DNA from: Staphylotrichum longicolle
Lineage: Eukaryota > Ascomycota > Sordariomycetes > Sordariales > Chaetomiaceae
Assembly: GCA_019096155.1 (NCBI GenBank)
Contig: JAHCVI010000001.1
Coordinates: 13,417,243-13,481,242, forward strand
Length of the DNA: 64,000 nucleotides
Direction of reading: 5' to 3'
The position numbers and the translations under genes were made by a program. Every line of letters begins with the position of its first letter. The first letter of the stretch is position 1. This document shows positions 32,228 to 41,967 of the stretch, piece after piece. The notes under the pieces were generated by a model. That model ran no database searches. It was not told the DNA's origin and worked only from the letters and a program-made list of their open reading frames with translations.

Positions 32228-32934
32228 GGGCTGTTTAGAGAATAGATTGTATGAGGAACAAAGACAAGGCAAATGTGTGGTGTGGTGGAGGGACGAGGCG
32301 AGGGGGGGGAATGGGAAAGAGAGGGGTCAAGCGTGTGTGAGAATGATTGCTGAAGCAAGCTTTCGACAACGGGTGTCATTTGGGCTCAAGGGTGGGTGCG
32401 CTAAAGAACGGTTTCCGGCTCTTTGTATAAAACGCAGTTAGTTGATGTGGTCACTTGACAGTGGAATCTCTCATATGCTCCCTATCTTAAATGTCTCATT
32501 GTTATGGAGCAATGTTACAACTCAATTGTTTCACAATACCGTAGGTAACAATACGAGTAAATCAGGAGTACGACAGCAACAGCCTAACTTTGCTACTGTG
32601 ATCTTGTCGGGCCAAGTGTAAACAGGAGAATATATACGTGCTACTCTTGATTTACCCGGCCCCCGGACCCTGCTTGCGGCCAGAGCCTGGCACTCAGAAA
32701 AGAACCAACTAGCCACTGTTGTAATGCCGACGAAAACAGCCGATGGCTTAAAAGCCATCGTGTTAGATTGGTGCAAATGCCGAACAAGAAGCCGATGAAG
32801 TTAACAAGTCTCAACAAAGGGGTTCAAAACGTGGTCTTGGTGATGGCTTCTGGTGCATGCATTTGGTAGAGTTTGTTCATGTCTATCAAGCCACAAGCAA
32901 CACATTCCAACCAACACTAAACTGCTCCCATCAC
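32228..32934. other. Intergenic region
   Basis: No gene recognised; probable terminator and promoter DNA for the same-strand neighbours. Confidence 0.45.
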
Positions 32935-33582
32935 ATGATGTATTTTCCCTCTCATCTGTCCATCGCCGGCGTGGTCATGCTGGCAACACTCCAAGGAGTG
33001 GCCGCGGCGCCAACTGCAGGGCTGATATCACTGGACGTCCAGCAGATGGGAAACCGCACCATGGGGTTCATCGGCTGCTCCATGGCCGAAAACGTGGCTC
33101 AGGGGTACGTCGCTGTTGGTGGGCAGCGCATGTGGGGTCCGTACGGTACCAACGGCATGGTCGTGCAGTCGTGGACGGATTTCAACTCGACGTCCTGGCA
33201 ACTTTTCGACGAGCAAGTTGTGAGCTACGGCAAGCCAACCGCCGTCTGGGTGCAGCTTTGCATCTATGCCCAGAACGGCGTCACCTACGAGGAGGCGAAG
33301 ACGCTCATCGCCAACGCACGCCAGCATGCCGCCCCTGGAGCCACCATCTACATCACCGGACAACCGGCCTACGAGGCGGGACGGTCCTGCTTGCGAGCGG
33401 GCGCCAATGGTCCGGAGTTGACGGAGCGAATTGCCAAACAGGCTGCGGCGGACACCACGCAGAACGTGACGTACCCGGGCGAGTTCAAGCTGCTCAAGGC
33501 TGAAGTCCTGGACGACGGGTGCCACGCGAATTCGGCTGGACAGGAGTCATTGGGACAGCAAGCACTGGCGTTTTGGGGCTAA
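32935..33582 (+). CDS. Secreted SGNH/GDSL-like protein
   Basis: Intronless, 215 residues from the ATG at 32935, whose product begins with a signal peptide (HLSIAGVVMLATLQGVAAA). An upstream in-frame Met at 32857 would spoil that signal. GFIGCSMAEN near the start could be the GDS-like nucleophile segment, and DDGCHANSAGQ near the end supplies a possible Asp-His pair. The middle (GKPTAVWVQLCIY ... GATIYITGQP) has the alternating strands of an SGNH hydrolase fold. Similar fungal proteins are uncharacterised; esterase activity is a guess. Confidence 0.7.
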   Translation: MMYFPSHLSIAGVVMLATLQGVAAAPTAGLISLDVQQMGNRTMGFIGCSMAENVAQGYVAVGGQRMWGPYGTNGMVVQSWTDFNSTSWQLFDEQVVSYGKPTAVWVQLCIYAQNGVTYEEAKTLIANARQHAAPGATIYITGQPAYEAGRSCLRAGANGPELTERIAKQAAADTTQNVTYPGEFKLLKAEVLDDGCHANSAGQESLGQQALAFWG

Positions 33583-34209
33583 GCCAGTGTCGGCACGGTC
33601 TGCGTAATAGAAATGCAGCATCGAGGACCCAGAAAGTATATGCCTAGACATTAAGACTGGCTGCGATGTTCATTGCCAGTTTATCAGATCAACAACCTGC
33701 CAATTCCAGATTCCTCCAATCTTGAACCCATCAGTTTCGTCTTCCGTGCGTCCCGGTGTTGTGGAACCATGACCGATTGTTCAAGTTGCCGGATGCCGGT
33801 GCCCCACCATCGGGGCGAAGCCGCCGTCAGGCCGGGTCTGCCGGAGAGACGGGACTGGAGTGGAGCCCATGAACGCGCCATTATCCATTTCATCTTCTTG
33901 GGGCTGAATGCTTTTTTTTTTGGTTGTGAACAGAGTCGCATAACTTATGGTTTTGATGTGCCAAGTCGCAACAAGCATCTGGTTCCCGAGAACATGTCCA
34001 AGTTTGTGGCAGGGAGGCGTCAATGTCGCCTGCAAGACGCAACCCCCCGTGGCGGAGCGCAACATGCCCCACTAGTTATCCCAGCTCTCCACAACAAGCT
34101 GCCCCTCCCTTGCCAAGCTCACAGTGGGCGCCCTCGCAGAAGGGGCAGCAGCTTTCCATTGGAACTGACTGAACCCAATGACAACCCAAGGGATATTTAA
34201 GCTTGGCGC
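33583..34209. other. Intergenic region
   Basis: No gene seen. It includes a run of nine T near 33911. A weak ATATTTAA occurs just before the chitinase start. Confidence 0.45.
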
Positions 34210-35675
34210 ATGCCGCTCTTCTCGAGACAACCTTTTTCGTTCCTCATCTTCTTTACCGTAGCAGCTTTACTTCTTGGTATCCTCATTGGCCCAAGAACAA
34301 CTCGGCTGCTGTTTCCAGGCTCACATCCCACCACCCCTTCACCCCCAACACCACCCACCTCAGCGGTCACCATGGGCGGCGGACCAACCCCCGGCTACCG
34401 TTCGGTTGCCTACTTTGTCAACTGGGCCATCTACGCCCGCAAGCACCGCCCGCAGGACCTGCCCGTCGAGAAGCTGACCCACGTGCTCTACGCCTTCGCC
34501 AACGTGCGACCCGAGTCGGGCGAGGTGTACCTGACCGACCCGTGGGCCGACACCGACATCCACTGGGAGGGCGACAGCTGGAACGACTCCGGCACCAACC
34601 TGTACGGCTGCCTGAAGCAGCTCAACTTGCTCAAGCGCCGCAACCGCAACCTCAAGGTCCTGCTCTCCATCGGCGGCTGGACCTACAGCAGCAACTTCAA
34701 GCAGCCCGCGTCGACTCCGGAGGGGAGAAGGACTTTTGTCACCTCGTCGATCGAACTTGTCCGTCACCCTCCCTCCCCAATCCCGTCCAAACCCAAACCC
34801 AAACCCCACGTGCCCCCAAACTAACCTTTCCCAACCCACAGCTCTCCCGCCTCGGCTTCGACGGCCTCGACATCGACTGGGAATACCCGCAATCCCCCGA
34901 CGAAGCCGCCTCCTTCGTGGCCCTCCTCGCCGACCTCCGCGCGGCCCTCGACCAGCACGCCTCCAGCCTCCCCCCCCCCCCCAGCACCGGCGCCCCGCCA
35001 CACTTCGAGCTGACGGTCGCCTGCCCCGCCGGCGCGCAAAACTACCTCAAGCTCGACATCCCGAGCATGGACCGATACCTCGACTTCTGGAACCTGATGG
35101 CGTACGACTACGCGGGCTCGTGGGACCGCGTGGCCGGCCACCAGGCGAACCTGTTCCCGAGCGGCAGCAACGGCGCGAGCACGCCCTTCAGCACCGACGC
35201 CGCCGTGCAGCACTACCTCGCCCGGGGCGTCGCGCCGGGCAAGATCGTCGTGGGCATGCCGCTGTACGGGCGGGCGTTTGAGGGGACCGACGGGCTGGGC
35301 CAGCCGTACAGCGGCGTCGGGGAGGGCACGTGGGAGAATGGCGTGCACGACTACAAGAAGCTGCCGCTCGAGGGCGCCGATGTGAGGGTCGACGAGGAGG
35401 CGGTCGGGAGCTACTGCTACCATCCGGGCCGGAGGGTGCTGGGTGAGCTACGATACCGTCGACTGGCGAGGCGGAAGGCCGAGTACATCAAGCAGCGCGG
35501 GCTCGGCGGCGGCATGTGGTGGGAGAGCAGTGCCGATAAGGACGGCCCTGAGAGTCTGATTGGGAACGTAGTCGACGTGTTGGGCGGGCCCAACGCTCTT
35601 GAGTTCCGCGAGAACTGCATCACATACCCCCACACGAAATACGACAATCTGAGGGAAGGATTCCCGAATAATTGA
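34210..35675 (+). CDS. GH18 chitinase
   Basis: Model join(34210..34758,34842..35675), 460 residues. The first Met gives a membrane anchor or signal (PFSFLIFFTVAALLLGILIG). A second Met at 34372 in context GTCACCATGG would give a 406-residue cytosolic form, typical of class V intracellular-type chitinases. GYRSVAYFVNWAIYAR is strand one of the barrel, KVLLSIGGWTYS strand three, and FDGLDIDWEYP carries the DxxDxDxE catalytic motif complete. LMAYDYAGSWD and GGGMWWESSADK complete the active-site strands. The intron uses GTCCGT, a weak donor, but phase and homology fit. Near 35442-35462 the expected VSYDTV is present only in the +1 frame; the in-frame reading is GELRYRR, so two compensating indels are likely. 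Confidence 0.88.
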
Positions 35676-35937
35676 GTTGGGACGGGAACTTGACTGGATA
35701 AGCTAGGTAGCTGCCTGCATGCCCCAGTTACACAGCCTGAGACAAAAATGACACCAGTGGTCGACGCGGCACTGGTCTGTCATCGCATCCCAAATTGCAT
35801 TTCCTTGCCGGTGAGAGCCCGAATATGTCCACCTCTACGGTTACACAAACGCCGATTCATAACGATCGTTGCCCATTCCCGACTCTTTGCAATTCCGTTC
35901 CCGCCCCGGGGTGCCAAGTCCTGTCGAAGCCAGCTGT

Positions 35938-36459
35938 TTAGGCGTTCTTCTCGAAGACGTAGGTCAGGTGGCAGCGGCCGCAGTACTGGCGATCCTGCAT
36001 GGCAGCCATGAAGACACCGGCGCCGCACTGAGGCATGTTAGCATGGGCAGCTGGGAGAGTCGTAGAAAGCGACTGGCAACTCACGGTCTCGTTGGGGCAC
36101 TCGCGGCGGAGGCGCTCGATCTTGCCGTCGCTGTCGACCTTGTAGTACTTGAGCACAGCGAGCTTGGTCTTCTTGCGCTTGTGCTTGATCTTCTTGGGGG
36201 TGGTGTAGACCTTCTTCTTCCTCTTCTTGGCACCACCACGGAGGCGGAGCACGAGGTGAAGGGTGCTCTCCTTCTGGATGTTGTAATCCGAAAGGGTGCG
36301 GCCATCCTCGAGCTGCTTGCCGGCGAAGATCAGGCGCTGCTGGTCGGGGGGGATGCCCTCCTTGTCCTGGATCTTGGACTTGACATTGTCGATAGTGTCG
36401 CTCGACTCCACCTCAAGGGTGATAGTCTTGCCCGTGAGGGTCTTCACGAAGATCTGCAT
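35938..36459 (-). CDS. ubi3: Ubiquitin - 40S ribosomal protein eS31 (S27a) fusion
   Basis: Model complement(join(35938..36027,36085..36459)), 154 residues. Residues 1-76 are a complete ubiquitin ending LRLRGG, where deubiquitinases cut. Residues 77-154 are eS31, with the basic KKRKKK stretch and a zinc-binding set (CPNE...CGAGVFMA...YCGRCHLTY). The 57-base intron is in frame without a stop, so reading through would add 19 residues; splicing is required to bring the zinc-finger cysteines to standard spacing. A 5' UTR intron is likely: CTAAC and CTTCTCAG lie just before the ATG. Head-to-head with eS26, suggesting shared ribosomal-protein control. Confidence 0.97.
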
Positions 36460-37029
36460 GGTTGCCTACTGAGAAGTGGTGAGGACGTGTTAGAGGCAGA
36501 GGAGAGCAGGCTTTGTGAAAACCTGAGCCGGCGGGCGCTGGGAGAGGGCGACTTGGACCTGCGATCGCGGAAATTTCTAAGCCGCGTCGCAGATTTCAAG
36601 TCGGCTGCAAAACCGCAGCAGGAACAAGATTGGGTATCATGATGCGTGAAGGAAGAGGGAAATGAGATGCGAAGATGCGCCGCCGGCTCGCAAACTCGTA
36701 CAGACGTACCTAGACACAATGTCTTCCTCAGCAGGCTGCAGATGTTGTGAAGTTGCGCTTGGAGAAAAGAGTAGGAATTTGAGGTGCGGCGTGGAGGAGT
36801 TGAACTTTTGGGACCCGCCCCACCGGCAAGTGTGGGTCAGCTGACTCTGTGTCTGGGCTTAGGGCTTGGTCGGTGACTTGCCCTGGACCGCAGCTTGCCA
36901 GTTCAATGTGGGGCCCTTGTGGGGTGGGGCCTGCACCTTTGGGGTTTTCCAGCGCCAGCCGAATTTCTGATCTCCTCGCCTTCTCCCACACAACCTCTTG
37001 AGAACCAGGACACTTAGGACACCGCCAAA
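36460..37029. promoter_or_regulatory. Bidirectional promoter of ubiquitin-eS31 and eS26 genes
   Basis: The 570 bases between the two divergent start codons serve both ribosomal-protein genes and include the leader, and probably a leader intron, of the ubiquitin gene. No TATA box was seen, as is usual for such genes. Confidence 0.65.
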
Positions 37030-37693
37030 ATGGTCAAGAAGAGAAAGAACAACGGCCGCAACAAGAAGGGTGAGCATCGAGCGCCTTCACCATGATTTGG
37101 TTGAACAAGTCCGACTGACTGAGTTTCTCCCCAGGCCGCGGCCACGTCAAGCCCATCCGGTGCTCCAACTGCTCGCGATGCACTCCCAAGGATAAGGCCA
37201 TCAAGCGGTTCACCATCCGCAACATGGTCGAGTCTGCGGCGATCCGTACGTACATCCACGCAATCACTCGACAACCGCCATTCTCCCGCCCTCGCTTGAT
37301 CTCCCGTCGATGTTCGACTCGGCTAACCGATGATGCTTGCAGGTGATATCTCGGACGCTTCGGTGTTCTCCGAGTACACGGTTCCCAAGATGTACCTCAA
37401 GCTGCAGTACTGCGTCTCTTGCGCCATTCACGGCAAGATTGTCCGGTACGTTTGTCCGCGTGGCGGGGACAACCACGTTTGCCATTTTGGCGACGTGGGC
37501 GGCTGAGAAGAACCTTGGTCGAACCTCCGCCATTAGTTACCCCGATACCCCGACCGAGAACACGCCGTGCTGACAGAGATTCCATAGTGTCCGTTCCACC
37601 GAGGGCCGCCGCAACCGCGCTCCTCCCCCGCGCGTCCGGTACAACAAGGATGGCAAGAAGGTTGCCCCCACCCAGGGCCCTAAGACCGCCTAA
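37030..37693 (+). CDS. rps26: 40S ribosomal protein eS26
   Basis: Model join(37030..37069,37135..37245,37343..37445,37588..37693), 119 residues, the family's normal length. The start MVKKRKNNGRNKKGRGHVK, the CSNCSRC and CVSCAIH zinc-binding cysteine pairs, and the C-terminal PPPRVRYNKDGKK match eS26 in the mRNA exit channel of the small subunit. Three introns lie in the coding region, the first after codon 13, an arrangement common for fungal ribosomal-protein genes. All junctions keep frame with GT/AG. Confidence 0.96.
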
Positions 37694-39795
37694 GCGGATC
37701 TTCACCTTCATGCTTTGGCGTTCCGAGTTGGCGGCATTTGGCTTTGGGCGTGGTTTTGATGATCCGAAAATAATGAGATCACGATTCGGCTTTGCATGAC
37801 AAATCTGGCGACCACGGGAATGGAATTCGGGTTTCCTTCGGCCTAATGGGCCTCATAGAGCCATAGTCACCAATCAAGAGCACACTTGTTGTAAGGAACA
37901 CTGGCCTGGCGCTGGCATCACAACTACCGCTGGACAACTCGCATTGTCGCCCATCTTGGGCCTCCGGTTCCCACTCTGTCAGCTGTTTTGGCGCGATATT
38001 CCATTGGGTGGCATCTCCAAGCTGCCACTGTGGTGCCCCGAGCCAGAGGCAAAGCTGCTGGTCCTTCATTGGTGTCGTGCAAGGCTGCACAGTGCTGTGG
38101 GCTGTACAGGACATCCTTACTATCCTGGATGCCGCCCACGCTCACGCATTCTGACGACAGGACGCCACTTGGCAGCCATGCATGCTTGTTTCAATGTCAC
38201 ATCCACCACTGAACCCATTTCCAACATAGAGTCATTCAAACGACCGCGTTAAAGCAGTCGAATATCAAGAGTTTGTTACTGAAGCGCTTCCGTCTACAAA
38301 CATTATTGGTACCTAAACCCGCGGCCAGGGTGAGACAAAACGTATGGATTGACGACACCAGAGCTGGTAGACAGTATTTATCCAGGGCGTTGGCAGACCA
38401 AATGAATCCCAAGCTCGTCCATGTCAGAAGTGAAGTCGCTCCCATGGCTAGATGTGAGCACATCATATTTGTCTCTGGCCTCAAGCAACGCGGGACGCCA
38501 ATGGTTCACCTCCAGCTCCAGGGCTGTCAGTTCCATGATCAGTGCCAGGCGAGGTCGCTGCGATTTCAATTCAGACGGTCCCCAAGCTCAAGGAAAGTTT
38601 TCTGAACAACCAAAACATTTCGAGCGTGTCAGTTGCCCAGATACACTTCTGCAAATTGCAGAAAGAGAACTACATATTCATCTCCCGTGTCGTACTGGAT
38701 TTGTCCGACGCGTGTGCTCTTGAAGATGATTATGCAAAGAAGAGAGAACACATGGCTCTTTTTTGCGTGCCTTCTGAACAGACGCAGTGCAAGTCTTTCA
38801 ACTCCTCCTTGATTCGCTGACCTATGGTTTCTTTTGCTCAGACGCCTCATCAGGGATTCGATACCTCGTCCTTTCCGCTTTCATTTTGGTCATCTTTGAG
38901 AACTGGCGCCACACAATTAAACAATGCGGCCCGCGGGCTGCCTGCATGCCGCCTGGTCCCGGGGGATCGGAGACCAGGGTGTGTTGAATGCGGAGAGACG
39001 ACCCTTCGACCCTGAGATGCACTCTCTCCTTTCCAGGAAGAGCCAAGGAGGCACAGCCTTAGAGGCAGCACGCCCGACGGCTGGTTGAAGAATCCCTGGA
39101 TTGCTCTGGGTTCTGGAAATTCAAGCCTTCACCGGTTGCTCGGGTCACATTTTCCAAGACTTTTAGCACCCGAGAGGAGCGCTGTGGCGCTCTTGGCTTA
39201 TGGGATTTGGCCTGGCAAGCCCCCTGACAAACCCCTTTGGCAATGGTTTGCGGAGTTACGTCCGGTCTCATCGGCGCTCAGGACTGATTTCAGCCCAGGA
39301 CTTTCTTCTCGTGTTTGACTAACCGCAACATCACCCCGCACCAGATCGACGCCCGTTGTGGTCTGGCTCGAAGCTTGGCACACAATCCGTCGCCAAACAA
39401 CAGTCCTCGACGGGAAGAGTGGCGACACTAACAAGCATCCTGCCTGCGCCAAGAGCATAACTTAAAATTTGGCCAGGATGACAGGAGAAAGCAACCATAT
39501 TACCGGGATCTCAGTGGACTACCATTGCCGGGGAACGCGGAAGGACGGCAGGGCCCAATAACCAAACGAGCCATCACTCGATTTGAAGCCCTGTTGCTTC
39601 TGGGATTCCCAGGCCGGGGAACGGGACCTGACGGGATGTGCTGATCAAGGCCTCCCGCATGCCGCCCGCATGCCGCCCGCGACTACTTCTGCCGGCAGCT
39701 TCCCGCCCGCGCCCGCTCCGGTTGATTTCTCCACAGCTCGATGGGCTCCCATCACTGCTGATTCTTCTTGACATCTCGTCAACGTTGCCTACACC
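37694..39795. other. 2.1-kb region without a supported gene
   Basis: Short frames occur on both strands but none is conserved or has splice partners that I could find. A small direct repeat (GCATGCCGCCC) occurs near 39656. No RNA gene was seen. Confidence 0.45.
39656..39680. repeat. Short tandem repeat GCATGCCGCCC
   Basis: Two head-to-tail copies of an 11-base unit upstream of the rhodopsin-like gene. Confidence 0.7.
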
Positions 39796-41439
39796 ATGAG
39801 TTCGGCAGACGGTGCTGTCATGGGCGCGGCCCCTCCGCCTCCGGGCGTGACGCCGGACTTTGAGCACCCCGACTGGATCGGCTACCGCCTGATCATTGTC
39901 GCTGTCGTGTTTCCCGTCTTGTCGCTATGCTTCCTGATTCCGCGGCTATACTCGGCAGCCTTCATTATTCGAAAATGGCACCCGGATGACTGTAAGATGC
40001 ACCACTAGTCACTCAGTCGGGGTTTCTCTTGCTGACTCCGGCTCGCAGATCTGATTTGTGTTGGCTTTGTACGTGTTGCCCATCTCACGTTCATGATGAC
40101 TCCCAGGACTTACTGTTCTATCTTTCAGGCGTTTGCCATGGCTAACTCCATCATCTGCATCACCCGTAAGTCTGGCTTTGCACAGCGCCAAAGGAACATG
40201 TCTGTTGATCATATTGTATGCAGAATCCACCATGGGCATGGGCAACCATATCTACGAAGTCGAGTTCGACACTTTCAGGGCAGTCATGAAGGTCAGCCGC
40301 CCTCACGAGATCACGGAGCCCCCAAGTTAACACCAAGCAGCTCGGCATGATTGGCGGCGCCATGACTTACAACTTGTGCACACTCTTCGTGAAGCTGTCC
40401 ATCCTGTCCTTCTACCTGCGCTTCTCGATCGATCGTGCGTTCCGCCTGGCCGTCTACGCAGTCATGTTCATTACCGTTGGCTACACGCTGCCCAACGCGC
40501 TCCTCTTCCTGTACATTTGCAAACCCATCGCCTCTTACTGGGACTGGACAATCCCCGACAGCACCTGCATCAACCAGCAGGCCGTCTTCGACTCGGCCAA
40601 CATCCTCAACATGGCGACTGACTTTATGATTCTGCTCCTGCCCATCTGGATGCTGCATCCGCTGCGTGTCCCTCTGCTCAAGAAGATTGGTATCGCGCTG
40701 GTTCTGATGACTGGTGGCTTGTACGTCGCCCTTCCACCCATCGTATTTTCTCCGGCAACAACTAACAAGAGTGATACAGTGTCTGCGGCATTAGTACCAT
40801 GCGTATGGTCACCGCCATGAGAGGCGCCGGCAACCCCGACATCACCTGGCACTACCCAGTCAACCTGATCTGGTGGTACGCAGCAACCCCTTTCCTCCTT
40901 CCCCGTAGCCCCCCCCCTCCCCCCTCTACCCCCCTTTTGCCCCAACAACAACCCCACCAAACAAAACAAAACAAACTAACACGCACGCTCTCCATCGCAG
41001 CCTCGTCGAAGAATACGTCGGCATCATCTGCGCCTGCCTCCCCTGCCTCAAGGCCTTCTCCAAGCGCTTCTTCCCCACCCTCTTCCTGTTCAACCCGTCC
41101 TTCGAGCAGCGCCTCAGCTCCTCCTTCCCCTTTTCCACGTTCCGCCGCCAGAACGACGACGCCAACGGCGAGCACAACAATGCCGGCAGCAGCGCGCTCA
41201 GCAGCACTGCCCGTGGCCACCCGAGCGGGAACGGGAATAGCGGGAGTGAGGATGGGGATGTGGGCGGAAGGAAGGCTTGGTGGCGGCTGCGAAAGGGCGT
41301 TGCTGCGGCTGATGAGGATGTGGATGGTGGGGAGGGGGAGGGGCAGGCGAGTACGGGGAAGAACTCGGTGGATGGCGGGGATGTGGAAAACGGGAATAAG
41401 GCGCTTGGCGGCGCGACGGTTGTGGAGAAAGAGACTTGA
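39796..41439 (+). CDS. Rhodopsin-domain (Pezizomycotina 7-TM) integral membrane protein
   Basis: Model join(39796..39991,40049..40068,40129..40165,40224..40291,40341..40720,40780..40875,41001..41439), 411 residues. Seven exons, two of them only 20 and 37 bases, join in phase to a stop at 41437-41439. The protein is the fungal 'rhodopsin-like' membrane family without a retinal lysine: helix 1 GYRLIIVAVVFPVLSLCFLI, an extracellular GMGNHIYEV, and NLCTLFVKLSILSFYLRF. CINQQAVFDSANILNMATDF, LPIWMLHPLRVP and GIICACLPCL follow, then a long Ser/Gly/Asp-rich tail. These proteins are multiplied in plant-associated and saprobic fungi; some carry CFEM domains, this one does not. A receptor-like role is suspected only. 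The exon 5 acceptor is an AAGCAG tandem site, so one extra Gln may be included. Confidence 0.87.
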
Positions 41440-41967
41440 GAAACACGCTGCGAGGACCGCAGGGTTGGATACTTGTTCTTTTGCTTGTTCGGCTTACGCG
41501 GAACAAGACGACAAGACAGAAAATGATCGCGATGCTTGCAGAGCCTGGCTGGTGTCAGTTAGATTCAAGACATTCGGAGACTCAGTGCACACGGTCCGTT
41601 CTGTCCCTTGCGGTTTTAATACATGTACAGGGTGTTTGTCGCATGGGGTTCCCATCGAGATTCCTGTGATATCGAATCCCATGGGCATCTTGTCAACTCG
41701 TACAGTAAATACAAACAACAAACCATCCGCAACTCCTTGCCCGGTGAGATTTGCAGTGAAAAGCATGGCCGTCTACCGAAACTCCCAAAGTCTTCCCGCA
41801 TCCCCAAACCCCAGTGTCCCATCGCAAGCACGCAAGCTCCTGTGAGGTCCCCCCCCCCAAAAAAAAAGGTCACCTCGGCCAAACCCACCCCCATACCTGC
41901 GTCTACAACGCAAAACGCCCCACCCTTCGTTCTCTCATCAAAACGGCCGCAACTCCCGGAGCCATCG
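41440..41967. other. Convergent intergenic region
   Basis: Between the ends of the rhodopsin-like gene and the first F-box/ankyrin gene. Contains adjoining runs of C and A near 41850. No gene. Confidence 0.45.
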
